Assembly: GCA_902800245.1 (NCBI GenBank)
Contig: CADCDY010000014.1
Location: 1 to 62,514 of the forward strand
Direction of reading: 5' to 3'
From: an uncultured Prevotellaceae bacterium
GTDB lineage: Bacteria; Bacteroidota; Bacteroidia; Bacteroidales; Bacteroidaceae
Length of the DNA stretch: 62,514 nucleotides
Made by a program: the position numbers and the translations under genes. Below are positions 53,365-62,009 of this stretch, piece after piece (the stretch's first letter is position 1; each line of letters starts with the position of its first letter). The notes beneath the pieces are model-generated. The model was not told where the DNA came from, did not search any database, and saw only the letters and a program-made list of their open reading frames with translations.

Positions 53365-55005
53365 TTACAAATAATCTATCGTCTTTAACTTGTCAGCAAT
53401 ATATGTGCCTTTTAACCAGAAGAATTGAGGAAGCATGTGTATATCATTTACGATCTCTATTCGAGCTTCATCACTAGAGTCATCGCTTCCTCCCCTAAAG
53501 AATACATTGAAATCTTTACTCTTAGGGAAATTTGGTGAGCCTTTATATGAACCACTTTTGTTCTTTTTCTTATTACCAGATTCATCTAACTCAAATTCCC
53601 AAACAAGCTCTTTCTCTCGAATTAAGTCTCGAGATTTATCCCATGTGCTTTTAACATCCTTTTCTATAAACTCTTCATCAAAGAAAAATCTTTTAAAGCC
53701 TTCAAATGTTGTTTTGGGTGCTTCTCTCGCGATTCTTTCTTTATGTTGTTCTGGGGTCTCACCCTTTCGTGCCGGAGCCATATCTCCACGTTCACAGAAT
53801 ACAGGGCATAGAAAACTATGTTCCCAGAAATACAGACACACCTCGGATTCAGAGAATTCAATATCTTCTTGAGTCCATTCGTCGAAATCAATATGCTGTA
53901 ACTTCATATCTTCAGTCCGTTTTCCATCGGGGGTTATAGTAATTGTTTTACATACGATACCAGCTTTAACGAATTCAGATATCTTATTAAGTCGACTACA
54001 GTCAGCATCAAACATCTTCAAAATACACTTTGACGTAAAATCTTTTGTAGACATAGCTGTTTCTATCCCCAACTCATCCTTCAACTGTGCTAAAGTATGA
54101 CCTTTATATAATACGTTTAATGCGTGACATCTTGCATCTAATTCAGCGAAACTGCCAAAAGGTTTCCTTAGTCCTTGTTCTTTAACTACTTTGTACTTTT
54201 TCTTGGAATCCTTAAGACTTATTTCCAAATGCTTACGCGTATTATGGAAATGTCCCTTAACTATATAATCAACATAAGACTTCTTTAATCTATAACGAGG
54301 TTTTTGATAAGAGCCTGATTCTAGTTTTTTGAAACTCGGAACAAGTTCAATAAATAGAAGTTGAGGGCGCAAAACATGAGTAAAACCAACGAGTTTAGCA
54401 TTACGCTCATCCTCTTCCTTAAAATTGTTGTATATAGGCTGGAGATAGTCTCGTACTAATTCCCAATCCTTGCACAATTTATTGCGATCTTCGTCGGAGA
54501 AAGTGTTATAGCAATAATCAATTATTCGAAATTTTGCATAATCCGAAGCTGGAACGCTCTTATAGGAATTGTATTCATAAAACACAATTAACAGGCGTTC
54601 TGACTTCTCCCAGAAGTGAGATGTCATGAAATCCAGTTGAATCGAAGGACTCAATGTCACGCCTGTTATGCTTATACCTTCTTTTGCTCCCAGATGGTTG
54701 TTGTATGAACTACCAACCATTCCTTGAACTTTTTTCAAATCTCTTTTTGGTATCCTAACACCTGTTGTTTTAAGTTCCGTCAGTACACCGTCTATTTCAA
54801 TATCGCATTCTTGTTTTGCGTCCTTTTTGTATCCAAATACAGACTGTTCAATTACATCACCTGCTATTCCTGTGATTTTAGGCTTGCCTATTGTCCTGTC
54901 AAATTGCTTCGAGCAGTCAACTTCGCCCAATGTTTTACCAATAGCACCCGTTAGTTTTGCAAGAACCTGTGCTTTCGTGAATTTTCTATCTTCAGTTACT
55001 GCCAT
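53365..55005 (-). CDS. Sau3AI/MutH-type restriction endonuclease
   Basis: A 546-residue nuclease. The N-terminal MutH-like domain has KITGIAGDVIEQSVFGYKKD, then ECDIEIDGVLTELKTTGVRI with the D-x(n)-ExK catalytic residues. The C-terminal half (from about residue 290) is a second MutH-like, probably regulatory, domain, as in Sau3AI (489 residues), which cuts GATC. The ATG at 55005 is preferred to a TTG at 55038, since AAAGGAA lies just upstream. It is directly followed by the methyltransferase, forming a type II system. Confidence 0.88.
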   Translation of the reverse strand: MAVTEDRKFTKAQVLAKLTGAIGKTLGEVDCSKQFDRTIGKPKITGIAGDVIEQSVFGYKKDAKQECDIEIDGVLTELKTTGVRIPKRDLKKVQGMVGSSYNNHLGAKEGISITGVTLSPSIQLDFMTSHFWEKSERLLIVFYEYNSYKSVPASDYAKFRIIDYCYNTFSDEDRNKLCKDWELVRDYLQPIYNNFKEEDERNAKLVGFTHVLRPQLLFIELVPSFKKLESGSYQKPRYRLKKSYVDYIVKGHFHNTRKHLEISLKDSKKKYKVVKEQGLRKPFGSFAELDARCHALNVLYKGHTLAQLKDELGIETAMSTKDFTSKCILKMFDADCSRLNKISEFVKAGIVCKTITITPDGKRTEDMKLQHIDFDEWTQEDIEFSESEVCLYFWEHSFLCPVFCERGDMAPARKGETPEQHKERIAREAPKTTFEGFKRFFFDEEFIEKDVKSTWDKSRDLIREKELVWEFELDESGNKKKNKSGSYKGSPNFPKSKDFNVFFRGGSDDSSDEARIEIVNDIHMLPQFFWLKGTYIADKLKTIDYL

Positions 55006-55025
55006 AATAATTATTCCTTTATAAC

Positions 55026-55330
55026 TTAATAACTCCAACCTTGTTCCTTAGCAATTCTCAGCAAATTCAGGATATTTACCTTGTCCAATTGGTTGCAAAC
55101 CACAAACTTAACGCCATCGCCACTTGTCAGTACGAATTGCTCTTTGATGAGATGACGGTATTTGTAGCGTTGGGGGGGCGCAACTCCTTTTGCAAGAGTC
55201 GTACACGTTCTGCCAACTGTTCCAATGTCTTGGCTGTATCTTCCTTCACCAAATCCATCAGGCAACTCCACTCCTGATACATCCCGCCAGCGGGAATCGT
55301 TATACTTGCTTTTGGCATATTTTGAATCAT
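55026..55330 (-). pseudogene. small gene interrupted in a 7-base poly-C tract
   Basis: The first part, from ATG 55330, reads MIQNMPKASITIPAGGMYQE and on to LLQKELRPP. At the C7 run (minus strand; 55172-55178) the frame leaves the sense that continues as QRYKYRHLIKEQFVLTSGDG and ends LRIAKEQGWSY at 55026. One extra C would restore a 101-residue protein. It is between the AlbA_2 protein and the nuclease in the restriction operon. The family is not recognised. Phase variation, frameshifting or a homopolymer error could explain it. Confidence 0.65.
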
Positions 55331-55381
55331 TATGTATCTTCTTTTTATTCTTGTTTACTTCTTTCGCTCCACTCGGTTTAG

Positions 55382-56749
55382 TTACACAATCTCAATAACA
55401 CAATTGTAAGGGATAATAACCTCCCATTTACCAGAACGAGGGGAACCTGTTCGAGAGATATAGCCTTTCTGTTTCATGTTTGCGATTTCTCTCTCTAGCG
55501 TGCGTTTCTTTACCGCCAGTTTTGCCGCCATTTGGTCGATGGAAATAGAAACATCTGCTCTAATCAAATCTATTATACCTTTCTGAATATCAGTCATTTC
55601 AATTAGCGCCACATCGCCGCCAACATTACCGCCAGTTTTACCGCCATTCTCGTTGGTATAACTCTGTGAGACTTTCACCTCAACCTTAAATGCCGTGATA
55701 AGATTAACGTTGAACTTTGCGGGTTGGTTGCCATTTTCCTTCAAGTCAGTTTGGACTTGTCCTACACCTCGATTGAACATATTGACATAGCCCAACGTCT
55801 TCATGGCACTGGCTATAAGCGGATTGCGGTAGTCATTCACACTGGGGAAATTCTCAGGACGGGCATTACCATAGAGACCTCCGGCATTCAGAATCTCCAG
55901 ATGGCTGGCAAACTCATAAAAGCGAAGTGGCGTATTACTCTGCATATCGCGGTGCATACAGGCGTTGAGAAGCAGTTCTCGGATAGCCTGATAGGGGTAG
56001 TTGCTGACCATCTCCTCGCGAAGGATGGAAACGAAAACCGGTTTCTTCTTGATGACAGACAACTCCAAAAGTGATTCCAGGCGTGGCAGCAGTTCGCAAT
56101 AGTTGCCTTCCAACTGCATCTCGTTCTCAACCTCGCTGGTGACGTCCTCACCCTTGAAACACACATACTGCACATACAGACCTGGCATGAAACGGCGCGG
56201 CTTGTAGCCAAACAGTACGACTGCAGCATATGTTGGGCATTGGTGCTCTGTATCATACATGCCCACAGCGGCCATCTGTTCCTCGATGGGACGAGTGTCA
56301 GATTCCACTAGCTCATTACCTAATAGCGGTATCAGATACTTTGTGCGCAGCAAGTCCGTATTCACGTCAGAGAGTTTTGCTGCCAAACAAGGCATCGTGT
56401 CGAAGGTGGCCATGAATGACATTCGACGCTCTGCCAATATGCGCTCCTCTGCTTCCGTTGCTATGTCGCGACGAGGACCAATACGAATAAAGGTGCGTCC
56501 ACGATAGCGCACAGGCGGCAGGTCGGACGGACTGACCTCAGCAACCAACAAGTCACCTTCAGGGAACTGGAAACGGTCAACGCTCATAACAGGTATAGGC
56601 AGGATGTTTCCGTTGCTGCGTATGGCTGCAATCTTCTTCAGCAAGTCATCAGTGACCTTCATATCCATGTCACCTGTTGAAGTGGTTCGCTCCACTCGAT
56701 AGGTTTCCGTGCTATGCAGCAGTTCTTGTATTTCGTCTTTTGTTATCAT
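55382..56749 (-). CDS. AlbA_2/RecG-like ATP-binding protein with an internal deletion
   Basis: A 455-residue protein of the group often labelled putative transcriptional regulators or ATP-dependent helicase-like. The C-terminal half has RELLLNACMHRDMQSNTPLR, LEILNAGGLYG and NMFNRGVGQVQTDL, and a winged helix (SISIDQMAAKLAVKKRTLER). The N-terminal AlbA_2 domain seems shortened: VERTTSTGDMDM is followed at once by KVTDDLLKKIAAIRSNGNIL, whereas relatives, as I recall them, have about 35 residues (including a CAFAN-like and GYLLIGV-like strand) in between. The frame is kept. It starts five bases after the XRE gene. Confidence 0.75.
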   Translation of the reverse strand: MITKDEIQELLHSTETYRVERTTSTGDMDMKVTDDLLKKIAAIRSNGNILPIPVMSVDRFQFPEGDLLVAEVSPSDLPPVRYRGRTFIRIGPRRDIATEAEERILAERRMSFMATFDTMPCLAAKLSDVNTDLLRTKYLIPLLGNELVESDTRPIEEQMAAVGMYDTEHQCPTYAAVVLFGYKPRRFMPGLYVQYVCFKGEDVTSEVENEMQLEGNYCELLPRLESLLELSVIKKKPVFVSILREEMVSNYPYQAIRELLLNACMHRDMQSNTPLRFYEFASHLEILNAGGLYGNARPENFPSVNDYRNPLIASAMKTLGYVNMFNRGVGQVQTDLKENGNQPAKFNVNLITAFKVEVKVSQSYTNENGGKTGGNVGGDVALIEMTDIQKGIIDLIRADVSISIDQMAAKLAVKKRTLEREIANMKQKGYISRTGSPRSGKWEVIIPYNCVIEIV

Positions 56750-56754
56750 TCGAC

Positions 56755-56970
56755 TTATTTCTGTTGATTGAATTCTTCTTGCCTTACCAATTCCTGCACA
56801 GGCACTTCAAGCGCATTTGCTATTGCAATGAGGGCTTCAAGGCTTGGCTGGGTGGTATTGGTGACCCACTTGGACACTGTAGCAGGATCCTTGCCGAGTT
56901 TGTCGGACAGCCACTTATTGTTCAGGTCGCGTTCTGCGAGAACGACTCTTATACGATTTAACTTTGCCAT
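56755..56970 (-). CDS. XRE-family helix-turn-helix regulator
   Basis: A 71-residue Cro/CI-type repressor. The helix-turn-helix is WLSDKLGKDPATVSKWVTNT, followed by QPSLEALIAIANALEV. It is the first gene of the minus-strand restriction operon and five bases before the AlbA_2 gene, so it may act as the controller that delays nuclease expression. It lacks any C-terminal sensor domain. Confidence 0.85.
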   Translation of the reverse strand: MAKLNRIRVVLAERDLNNKWLSDKLGKDPATVSKWVTNTTQPSLEALIAIANALEVPVQELVRQEEFNQQK

Positions 56971-56986
56971 GATAGATTTTTGACGG

Positions 56987-56994
56987 CAAAGTTA
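56987..56994 (-). promoter_or_regulatory. -7 box of the restriction operon
   Basis: TAACTTTG on the minus strand, 16 bases upstream of the XRE start. No good TTTG is found at the -33 distance, which could mean a weak or regulated promoter. Confidence 0.5.
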
Positions 56995-57202
56995 CAAAAA
57001 TTAATCGAAACTAATGCTGATATGCTCAAAAAATTCCATAAATAAGCCAAAATTTGATTAAAAAGCCAATCTTTTGATGAATACATGACAGTATTCATGC
57101 TTATTATTATATATAAAATGTGTATTTGAAATATCTTTTGAAATGACCGACAACCATATGGTTTTCTTCGCGGAAATCGCATTCATATATGGAGGCAATG
57201 AT

Positions 57203-57312
57203 AGTTCGGAGAAAGATGTGTTTGGTTCGGAGAGAAGTTCGGAGAAAATCATAAAAAGTTCGGAGAGAAGTTCGGAGACAACCGCAATAAGTTCGGGAAC
57301 AGGTTCGGGAAT
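57203..57312. repeat. 33-bp tandem repeat with alternating 21/12-bp spacing
   Basis: GTTCGG occurs at 57204, 57225, 57237, 57258, 57270, 57291 and 57303, spaced 21, 12, 21, 12, 21 and 12 bases. This equals a 33-bp unit repeated about three times. A plus-strand frame (57143-57409, 88 codons) reads it as an 11-residue repeat (SSEKIIKSSER); it has no recognisable domain and no promoter and is not called. The interval 56971-57567 is otherwise without genes. Confidence 0.6.
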
Positions 57313-57509
57313 TCAACCTCAAAATTCTTGGACAATCCAAGCGGCAAAGCCGAGCATGGGGACATCCATACATAGAAATCAAGCGATATTTTTTTCTCTT
57401 CTTACATAAAGTCGCAAAAGCAAGCATGCGATTTTTGCCATATAGAACTACTGTTTCGTTAGATAAATGTTAAAAAAACGATAACAAGACTATTTATAAT
57501 CCCAAAAGC

Positions 57510-57540
57510 TTTGTAGATTCAATTTTAATCGCTAATTTTG
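57510..57540 (+). promoter_or_regulatory. promoter of the AAA ATPase gene
   Basis: TTTG (57510-57513) and TAATTTTG (57533-57540) are 19 bases apart. This excludes the upstream TTG start at 57538. Confidence 0.7.
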
Positions 57541-57567
57541 CAGCAATTCTACAAAATCAAGTGCGTA

Positions 57568-58797
57568 ATGATACTAAAAATCGAATTTGAGAATTTCTTT
57601 TCTATTAGAGATAGAATAAGAATCGACTTTAGAGCAGGAAACATCAATACAGCTCTTGCACGGGAGTTAAGCCATAATGTGATGGAGTGGAAAGGTGTAC
57701 CTGTCCTAAAAACTGTTGGGTTGTTTGGCCCGAATGCTTCAGGTAAATCAAACATTCTTAAAGCCATTACATTTTGCTGTAGAATGATTTTGGAGTCACA
57801 CCTTCATAACGAAGGGGTGACATTCAACTTTGAACCTTTCAAATTTGATGGTTGGCAGAAAAAGCCCAGCAAATTCCTTATTGATTTTGTCTGTGAGGAT
57901 GTGGAGTATGAATACGCTTTTGAGTTGACCCGTGAACGAATCATAAGCGAAAGTCTGTTCCATTATCCTATGGGAAGACGTGCAAAGGTTTTTGTGCGTG
58001 AAGTAGAAGGCAATTACAGTTTCGGTACTGGTGTGATGGTCAAGCCTTCAGATGTGGTAATCAATACCAGCCAAAAGAATCTGTTCCTGAGCCGAGCCAG
58101 TTCAATGAACAGAGAGATTGCCCAAAAGCTTTATCGCTATTTCATGAACCAATTCCTTCTTGGACTCGAAAAGGTGAACGACATAATGGTATTGGATAGT
58201 TTCAATGCCTACAAGAAAGTAATACTCAAAGCACTTGAAATATGTGATACGGATATTACAGATATTGAAGCAAGGAAAGAGCAAATGCCGGCTCCTGTGG
58301 TTGTGCCTGGACAAACGGAACTATCATACAAGTTGGTGGACGTGCTTCGCTTCAAGACCTTCCATCGTAACCAAAAGGATATCATGTTCGACATGGACAT
58401 GGAAGAATCTAACGGTACAAGAAAATTGTTCCAGATTCTAATACGTCTATTAGATGTGGTAAAAAATAAGAAGAGCATCATGATGGACGAGTTTGACATG
58501 GGATTACACACTCGTTTAGCTGATTTCATTCTCGACTTGATTCATGCCTCTGAGAGCAGTCAGTTATTGTTCACATCTCACAACACAAACCTTATCGATG
58601 TCAAACGACTGAGACGTGACCAGATTGTTTTTATCAACAAGTCGGAACAAGGTGCAACGGAAGCGTATTCTTTATATGACTTCAAGGATTTCCGTGAAAA
58701 TATGGATGCCGAAAAGGGATATATACAAGGACGCTTTATATCTGCTCCTTATACTGATTCATCAGCATTAAGTATAGAGCAATTATTGAAATGCTGA
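57568..58797 (+). CDS. AAA/ABC-type ATPase of the RloA-like group
   Basis: A 409-residue ATPase. Walker A is GLFGPNASGKSNILKA, Walker B KKSIMMDEFDMGLH, and the switch His is in LLFTSHNTNLIDVKR. The N-terminus (MILKIEFENFFSIRD) and overall size match AAA_15/AAA_21 proteins found in defence islands, often paired with a RloB-type partner. No partner gene follows here; a terminator comes 90 bases later. The ATG at 57568 is supported by the promoter. Confidence 0.85.
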   Translation: MILKIEFENFFSIRDRIRIDFRAGNINTALARELSHNVMEWKGVPVLKTVGLFGPNASGKSNILKAITFCCRMILESHLHNEGVTFNFEPFKFDGWQKKPSKFLIDFVCEDVEYEYAFELTRERIISESLFHYPMGRRAKVFVREVEGNYSFGTGVMVKPSDVVINTSQKNLFLSRASSMNREIAQKLYRYFMNQFLLGLEKVNDIMVLDSFNAYKKVILKALEICDTDITDIEARKEQMPAPVVVPGQTELSYKLVDVLRFKTFHRNQKDIMFDMDMEESNGTRKLFQILIRLLDVVKNKKSIMMDEFDMGLHTRLADFILDLIHASESSQLLFTSHNTNLIDVKRLRRDQIVFINKSEQGATEAYSLYDFKDFRENMDAEKGYIQGRFISAPYTDSSALSIEQLLKC

Positions 58798-58885
58798 AAG
58801 AGGACGCTCGCTAAAAAAGTCCAAAATCAAGAAAATGTGACAAGTTTATGATTTTTTCTGTGTTTTCTTTTGGTTGTTAGGGGAG

Positions 58886-58924
58886 AAATCGTGCAGGCTG
58901 TTGGTGGTCTGCACGATTTTTTCA
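58886..58924 (+). terminator. terminator of the AAA ATPase gene
   Basis: An 11-bp perfect stem (AAATCGTGCAG with CTGCACGATTT), 12-base loop, then T residues. The rest of 58925-59129 shows only a possible -7 box (TACTTTTG, 59095-59102) for the symporter gene. Confidence 0.9.
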
Positions 58925-59129
58925 CTTTTTAGGCTTTACGCCCCTTCTTTTATCGGTATGTGAAGCGTAAACACCCACGGAACAGCCAGCACGAGATGAT
59001 GATAACGCCCTGCCATGGTATTGTTTTGCATCATAATTGAAAACTTTTCTAAATTATATGACCTGAAATAGTGCTTTTTGACAAAGAATGATTACTTTTG
59101 CAACACGAAAGACCCTTTTGTAGAAGCAC

Positions 59130-60542
59130 ATGAACGAAGTGATAAGCCTAATAAACGACACGCTCTGGAGCTACCTTTTGATAGGAGCACTGGTGGTTTG
59201 TGGTCTGTGGTTTACATGGAAGACACGGGGCATACAATTCCGGATGACAGGAGAAATGTTTCGTGTGCTCACGGAATCAGCTGCCTCAAAGTCCAAGCGA
59301 GCAGGCGACCATGGGCCTGTCATTTCCTCGTTCCAGGCTTATGCCGTTTCCGTAGCCACCCGTGTCGGAACAGGCAATTTAGCTGGAGTGGCCACAGCCA
59401 TCACCATCGGTGGTCCAGGAGCGGTGTTCTGGATGTGGATGATAGCCTTGCTGGGCTCAGCAACGGCATTTGTCGAGTCTACCCTCGGACAGCTATTCAA
59501 GCAGCGGCACCAGGACTCCTTTATTGGCGGCCCAGCCTACTATATCCAAAAAGGTCTGCACTGCCAGTGGATGGCCTATCTGTTTGCCATACTCATCACC
59601 ATCACCTTTGGGCTGTCCTACAACTCCATCCAGAGCAACACCATCTGCAGAGCCATGCAGGAAGCCTTCGGCTGGAGCCCTATAGTAGTAGGCATCGTGT
59701 TGTCTGCGATGGCACTCACCATCGTCTTTGGCGGAATCCATCGCATTGCCAGGGTCAGTTCTGTACTTGTACCCTTAATGGCTATCGGCTATTTCATCCT
59801 GACAGTTGTGATTATCGCAATGAACATCCAACTGATGCCCCATATCCTCAAGCTGATTGTCACAAGCGCCTTCGGAATAGACCAGAGTGTTGGTGGAGCC
59901 ATCGGGGCTACGATTATGAATGGCGTGAAGCGTGGTCTCTTCAGCAACGAGGCAGGCGAGGGCAGTGCGCCCAACGTAGCAGCTACGGCAACGGTATCAC
60001 ACCCTGTGAAGCAAGGGTTCATCCAGGCGCTGGGCGTGTTTACAGACACCCTACTCGTCTGCTCATGCACAGCTTTCGTAATTCTCATCAGTGGTCTCTA
60101 CAATACGCCTGAGATGAACGGCATCGCCCTCACCCAGGCAGCCATGGATTCAGAAGTAGGCAGCTTTGGCCCGTATTTCATTGCCGTTGCCATCTTCCTC
60201 TTTGCGTTCTCTTCCATCATTGGCAACTATTATTATGGCGAGGCCAATATCCGTTTCATGACCTCCAGCCGATGGGCACTGACCATCTATCGTGTGCTCT
60301 CTGGCGGTGTCGTGGTCATGTTCGGAGCCTTGGCCAGCCTTGAGATAGTCTGGAACCTGGGCGATTTATTCATGGCCCTGCTCACCATCTGCAACCTGAT
60401 AGCCATCATCGCACTGGGGAAATACGCATTCTGGCTGCTCAACGACTATTGGAAGCAGAAGAAGAGCGGCATCAAAGACCCCATATTCCATAAGCACCAG
60501 CTACCACAGATAGCAAACGACCTGGAATGCTGGGATGCGTAA
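59130..60542 (+). CDS. sodium:alanine symporter (AGCS family)
   Basis: A 470-residue inner-membrane symporter for small neutral amino acids. Family segments are QAYAVSVATRVGTGNLAGVA, ITIGGPGAVFWMWMIALLG, FIGGPAYYIQKGL and GVKRGLFSNEAGEGSAPNVA. About eleven membrane helices are visible. Start at ATG 59130. No neighbouring gene indicates the amino acid; alanine or glycine is inferred from the family. Confidence 0.92.
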   Translation: MNEVISLINDTLWSYLLIGALVVCGLWFTWKTRGIQFRMTGEMFRVLTESAASKSKRAGDHGPVISSFQAYAVSVATRVGTGNLAGVATAITIGGPGAVFWMWMIALLGSATAFVESTLGQLFKQRHQDSFIGGPAYYIQKGLHCQWMAYLFAILITITFGLSYNSIQSNTICRAMQEAFGWSPIVVGIVLSAMALTIVFGGIHRIARVSSVLVPLMAIGYFILTVVIIAMNIQLMPHILKLIVTSAFGIDQSVGGAIGATIMNGVKRGLFSNEAGEGSAPNVAATATVSHPVKQGFIQALGVFTDTLLVCSCTAFVILISGLYNTPEMNGIALTQAAMDSEVGSFGPYFIAVAIFLFAFSSIIGNYYYGEANIRFMTSSRWALTIYRVLSGGVVVMFGALASLEIVWNLGDLFMALLTICNLIAIIALGKYAFWLLNDYWKQKKSGIKDPIFHKHQLPQIANDLECWDA

Positions 60543-60594
60543 GCACCAATCAGGCTGAGACGACTCCATCACAGGAAAGAAATTTTGCCAAAAG

Positions 60595-60626
60595 CTTGGC
60601 AGAGTAAAAATGATTCCGTAACTTTG
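60595..60626 (+). promoter_or_regulatory. promoter of the thioredoxin-hydrolase gene
   Basis: CTTG (60595-60598) and TAACTTTG (60619-60626) are exactly 20 bases apart. Confidence 0.7.
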
Positions 60627-60648
60627 CAAAGATTTATCAACTAAGTGT

Positions 60649-61944
60649 ATGAAGAAACTATTTATTTTGGCCTTGCTGGCAGTGGCTGCTACCGCAAAGG
60701 CACAGTTTGGCCCAGAGCCAGACTTCGACAGTAAGTATGCGACAGAACTGGTAAAGGCAGGAACAATAGCCCCTGACTTCAAGATGAAGACGATAGACGG
60801 CAAGACCTTCAAGCTATCGTCGCTGAAGGGCAAGACGGTAGTGCTCGACTTCTGGGCTTCGTGGTGTCCCGACTGTAGGAAGGATGCTCCAGAGGTGGTA
60901 CGCATGTATCAAGAATACAGTCAGCAGGACGTGCAGTTCGTTGGCGTATCAATGGATACCGATGTGGAGGCGTGGCGCAAGGCCTGCGAACAGTACGGTA
61001 TCACGTACACACAAGTCTCAGAGCTGAAGAAGTTTAAGGAGACTGACATTGCGAAGGCTTATGGTGTCAAGTGGATTCCTTCGATGGTGGTTATCGACAA
61101 AGAGGGCAAGGTGGCGCTGTCTACCGTGCTGACATACAAGGTGGACAAATACCTGAAGGAACTGCACCCCACAGGATTCAAGCCTGTGAGAGAGCGCGTT
61201 ACTCTGGACGGTGACCACGGCAAGCTGGCAGCCATCATCCAGAAACCCGAGCTGAAGAATGGCGAGCAGTGCCCGATGGTGGTGTTCTGTCATGGCTTTG
61301 GCGGAAGGAAAGAAGGTCCGCTGTTTGAGCTGGTGTGCGACTCGCTGCAGAAGCACGGCATCGCTTCCATCCGTTTCGACTTCAATGGCCATGGCGAGAG
61401 CGAGGGCAAGTTTGAGGACATGACGGTGCCCAACGAGATAGAAGACGCGAAGAAGGTCATAGAATATGTACGTGATCTGAGCTATGTCAGCAAGATAGCG
61501 CTCGTGGGCCACTCGCAAGGTGGCGTGGTAGCATCCATGACGGCTGGCGAACTGAACAAAGACATCAGTGCCGTGGTGCTGATGGCACCTGCTGCCGTGC
61601 TGCGCGACGATGCCATCCGAGGCTCTGTCTTTGGCAAGCAGTTCAATCCGCTGGACCCGCCTGAATATGTAGAGATGTGGGGCAATCAGCGCTTGGGCGG
61701 CAAGTATATCAAGGCTGCATTTTGGCTACCCATCTACGAAACAGCAGCCAAGTATCAGGGCCCTGCCCTCATCCTTCATGGAACGGGAGACCGCGTGGTA
61801 CCCTACACCTACGGAGAACGTTTCCATCAGCAATGGCCTAGAAGCGAGTATGTGATGCAGGAGTATTTCGACCACGGCTTCGGACAGAACGTCTATCGCA
61901 CGACAGACCTGGCGAGCAGCTTCCTGATTCGCACATTGAAGTAA
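60649..61944 (+). CDS. exported fusion of a TlpA-like thioredoxin and an alpha/beta hydrolase
   Basis: A 431-residue protein with a signal peptide (MKKLFILALLAVAATAKAQ). Residues 38-175 form a TlpA/ResA-like thioredoxin domain (GTIAPDFKMKTIDG, DFWASWCPDCRKDAPEV, KWIPSMVVID) with the redox pair CPDC. Residues 180-431 form an alpha/beta hydrolase (CHGFGGRKEGPLFELV, nucleophile LVGHSQGGVVAS, acid HGTGDRVVPYTY, His in FDHGFGQNV), closest in style to Est1E/cinnamoyl-type esterases. Both sites look intact, so it may be an exported esterase that also works in redox maintenance. The substrate is unknown. Confidence 0.88.
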   Translation: MKKLFILALLAVAATAKAQFGPEPDFDSKYATELVKAGTIAPDFKMKTIDGKTFKLSSLKGKTVVLDFWASWCPDCRKDAPEVVRMYQEYSQQDVQFVGVSMDTDVEAWRKACEQYGITYTQVSELKKFKETDIAKAYGVKWIPSMVVIDKEGKVALSTVLTYKVDKYLKELHPTGFKPVRERVTLDGDHGKLAAIIQKPELKNGEQCPMVVFCHGFGGRKEGPLFELVCDSLQKHGIASIRFDFNGHGESEGKFEDMTVPNEIEDAKKVIEYVRDLSYVSKIALVGHSQGGVVASMTAGELNKDISAVVLMAPAAVLRDDAIRGSVFGKQFNPLDPPEYVEMWGNQRLGGKYIKAAFWLPIYETAAKYQGPALILHGTGDRVVPYTYGERFHQQWPRSEYVMQEYFDHGFGQNVYRTTDLASSFLIRTLK

Positions 61945-61948
61945 CGAA

Positions 61949-61994
61949 GTGAAATAAGAAGGGCTTCCGCGTTCGGAAGCCCTTCTTATTTCAC
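61949..61994. terminator. very strong bidirectional terminator
   Basis: A perfect 21-bp stem (outer GTGAAATAAGAAGGG, inner GGGCTTCCG) with loop CGTT between convergent genes. Confidence 0.95.
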
Positions 61995-62009
61995 CTATAT
62001 CATCTCTGC

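Noticed and set aside
57203-57312. Regularly spaced repeats as a possible CRISPR array
   Set aside because: Repeat words are only 6-12 bases, spacers of 6-15 bases are not unique, and no cas gene is present.
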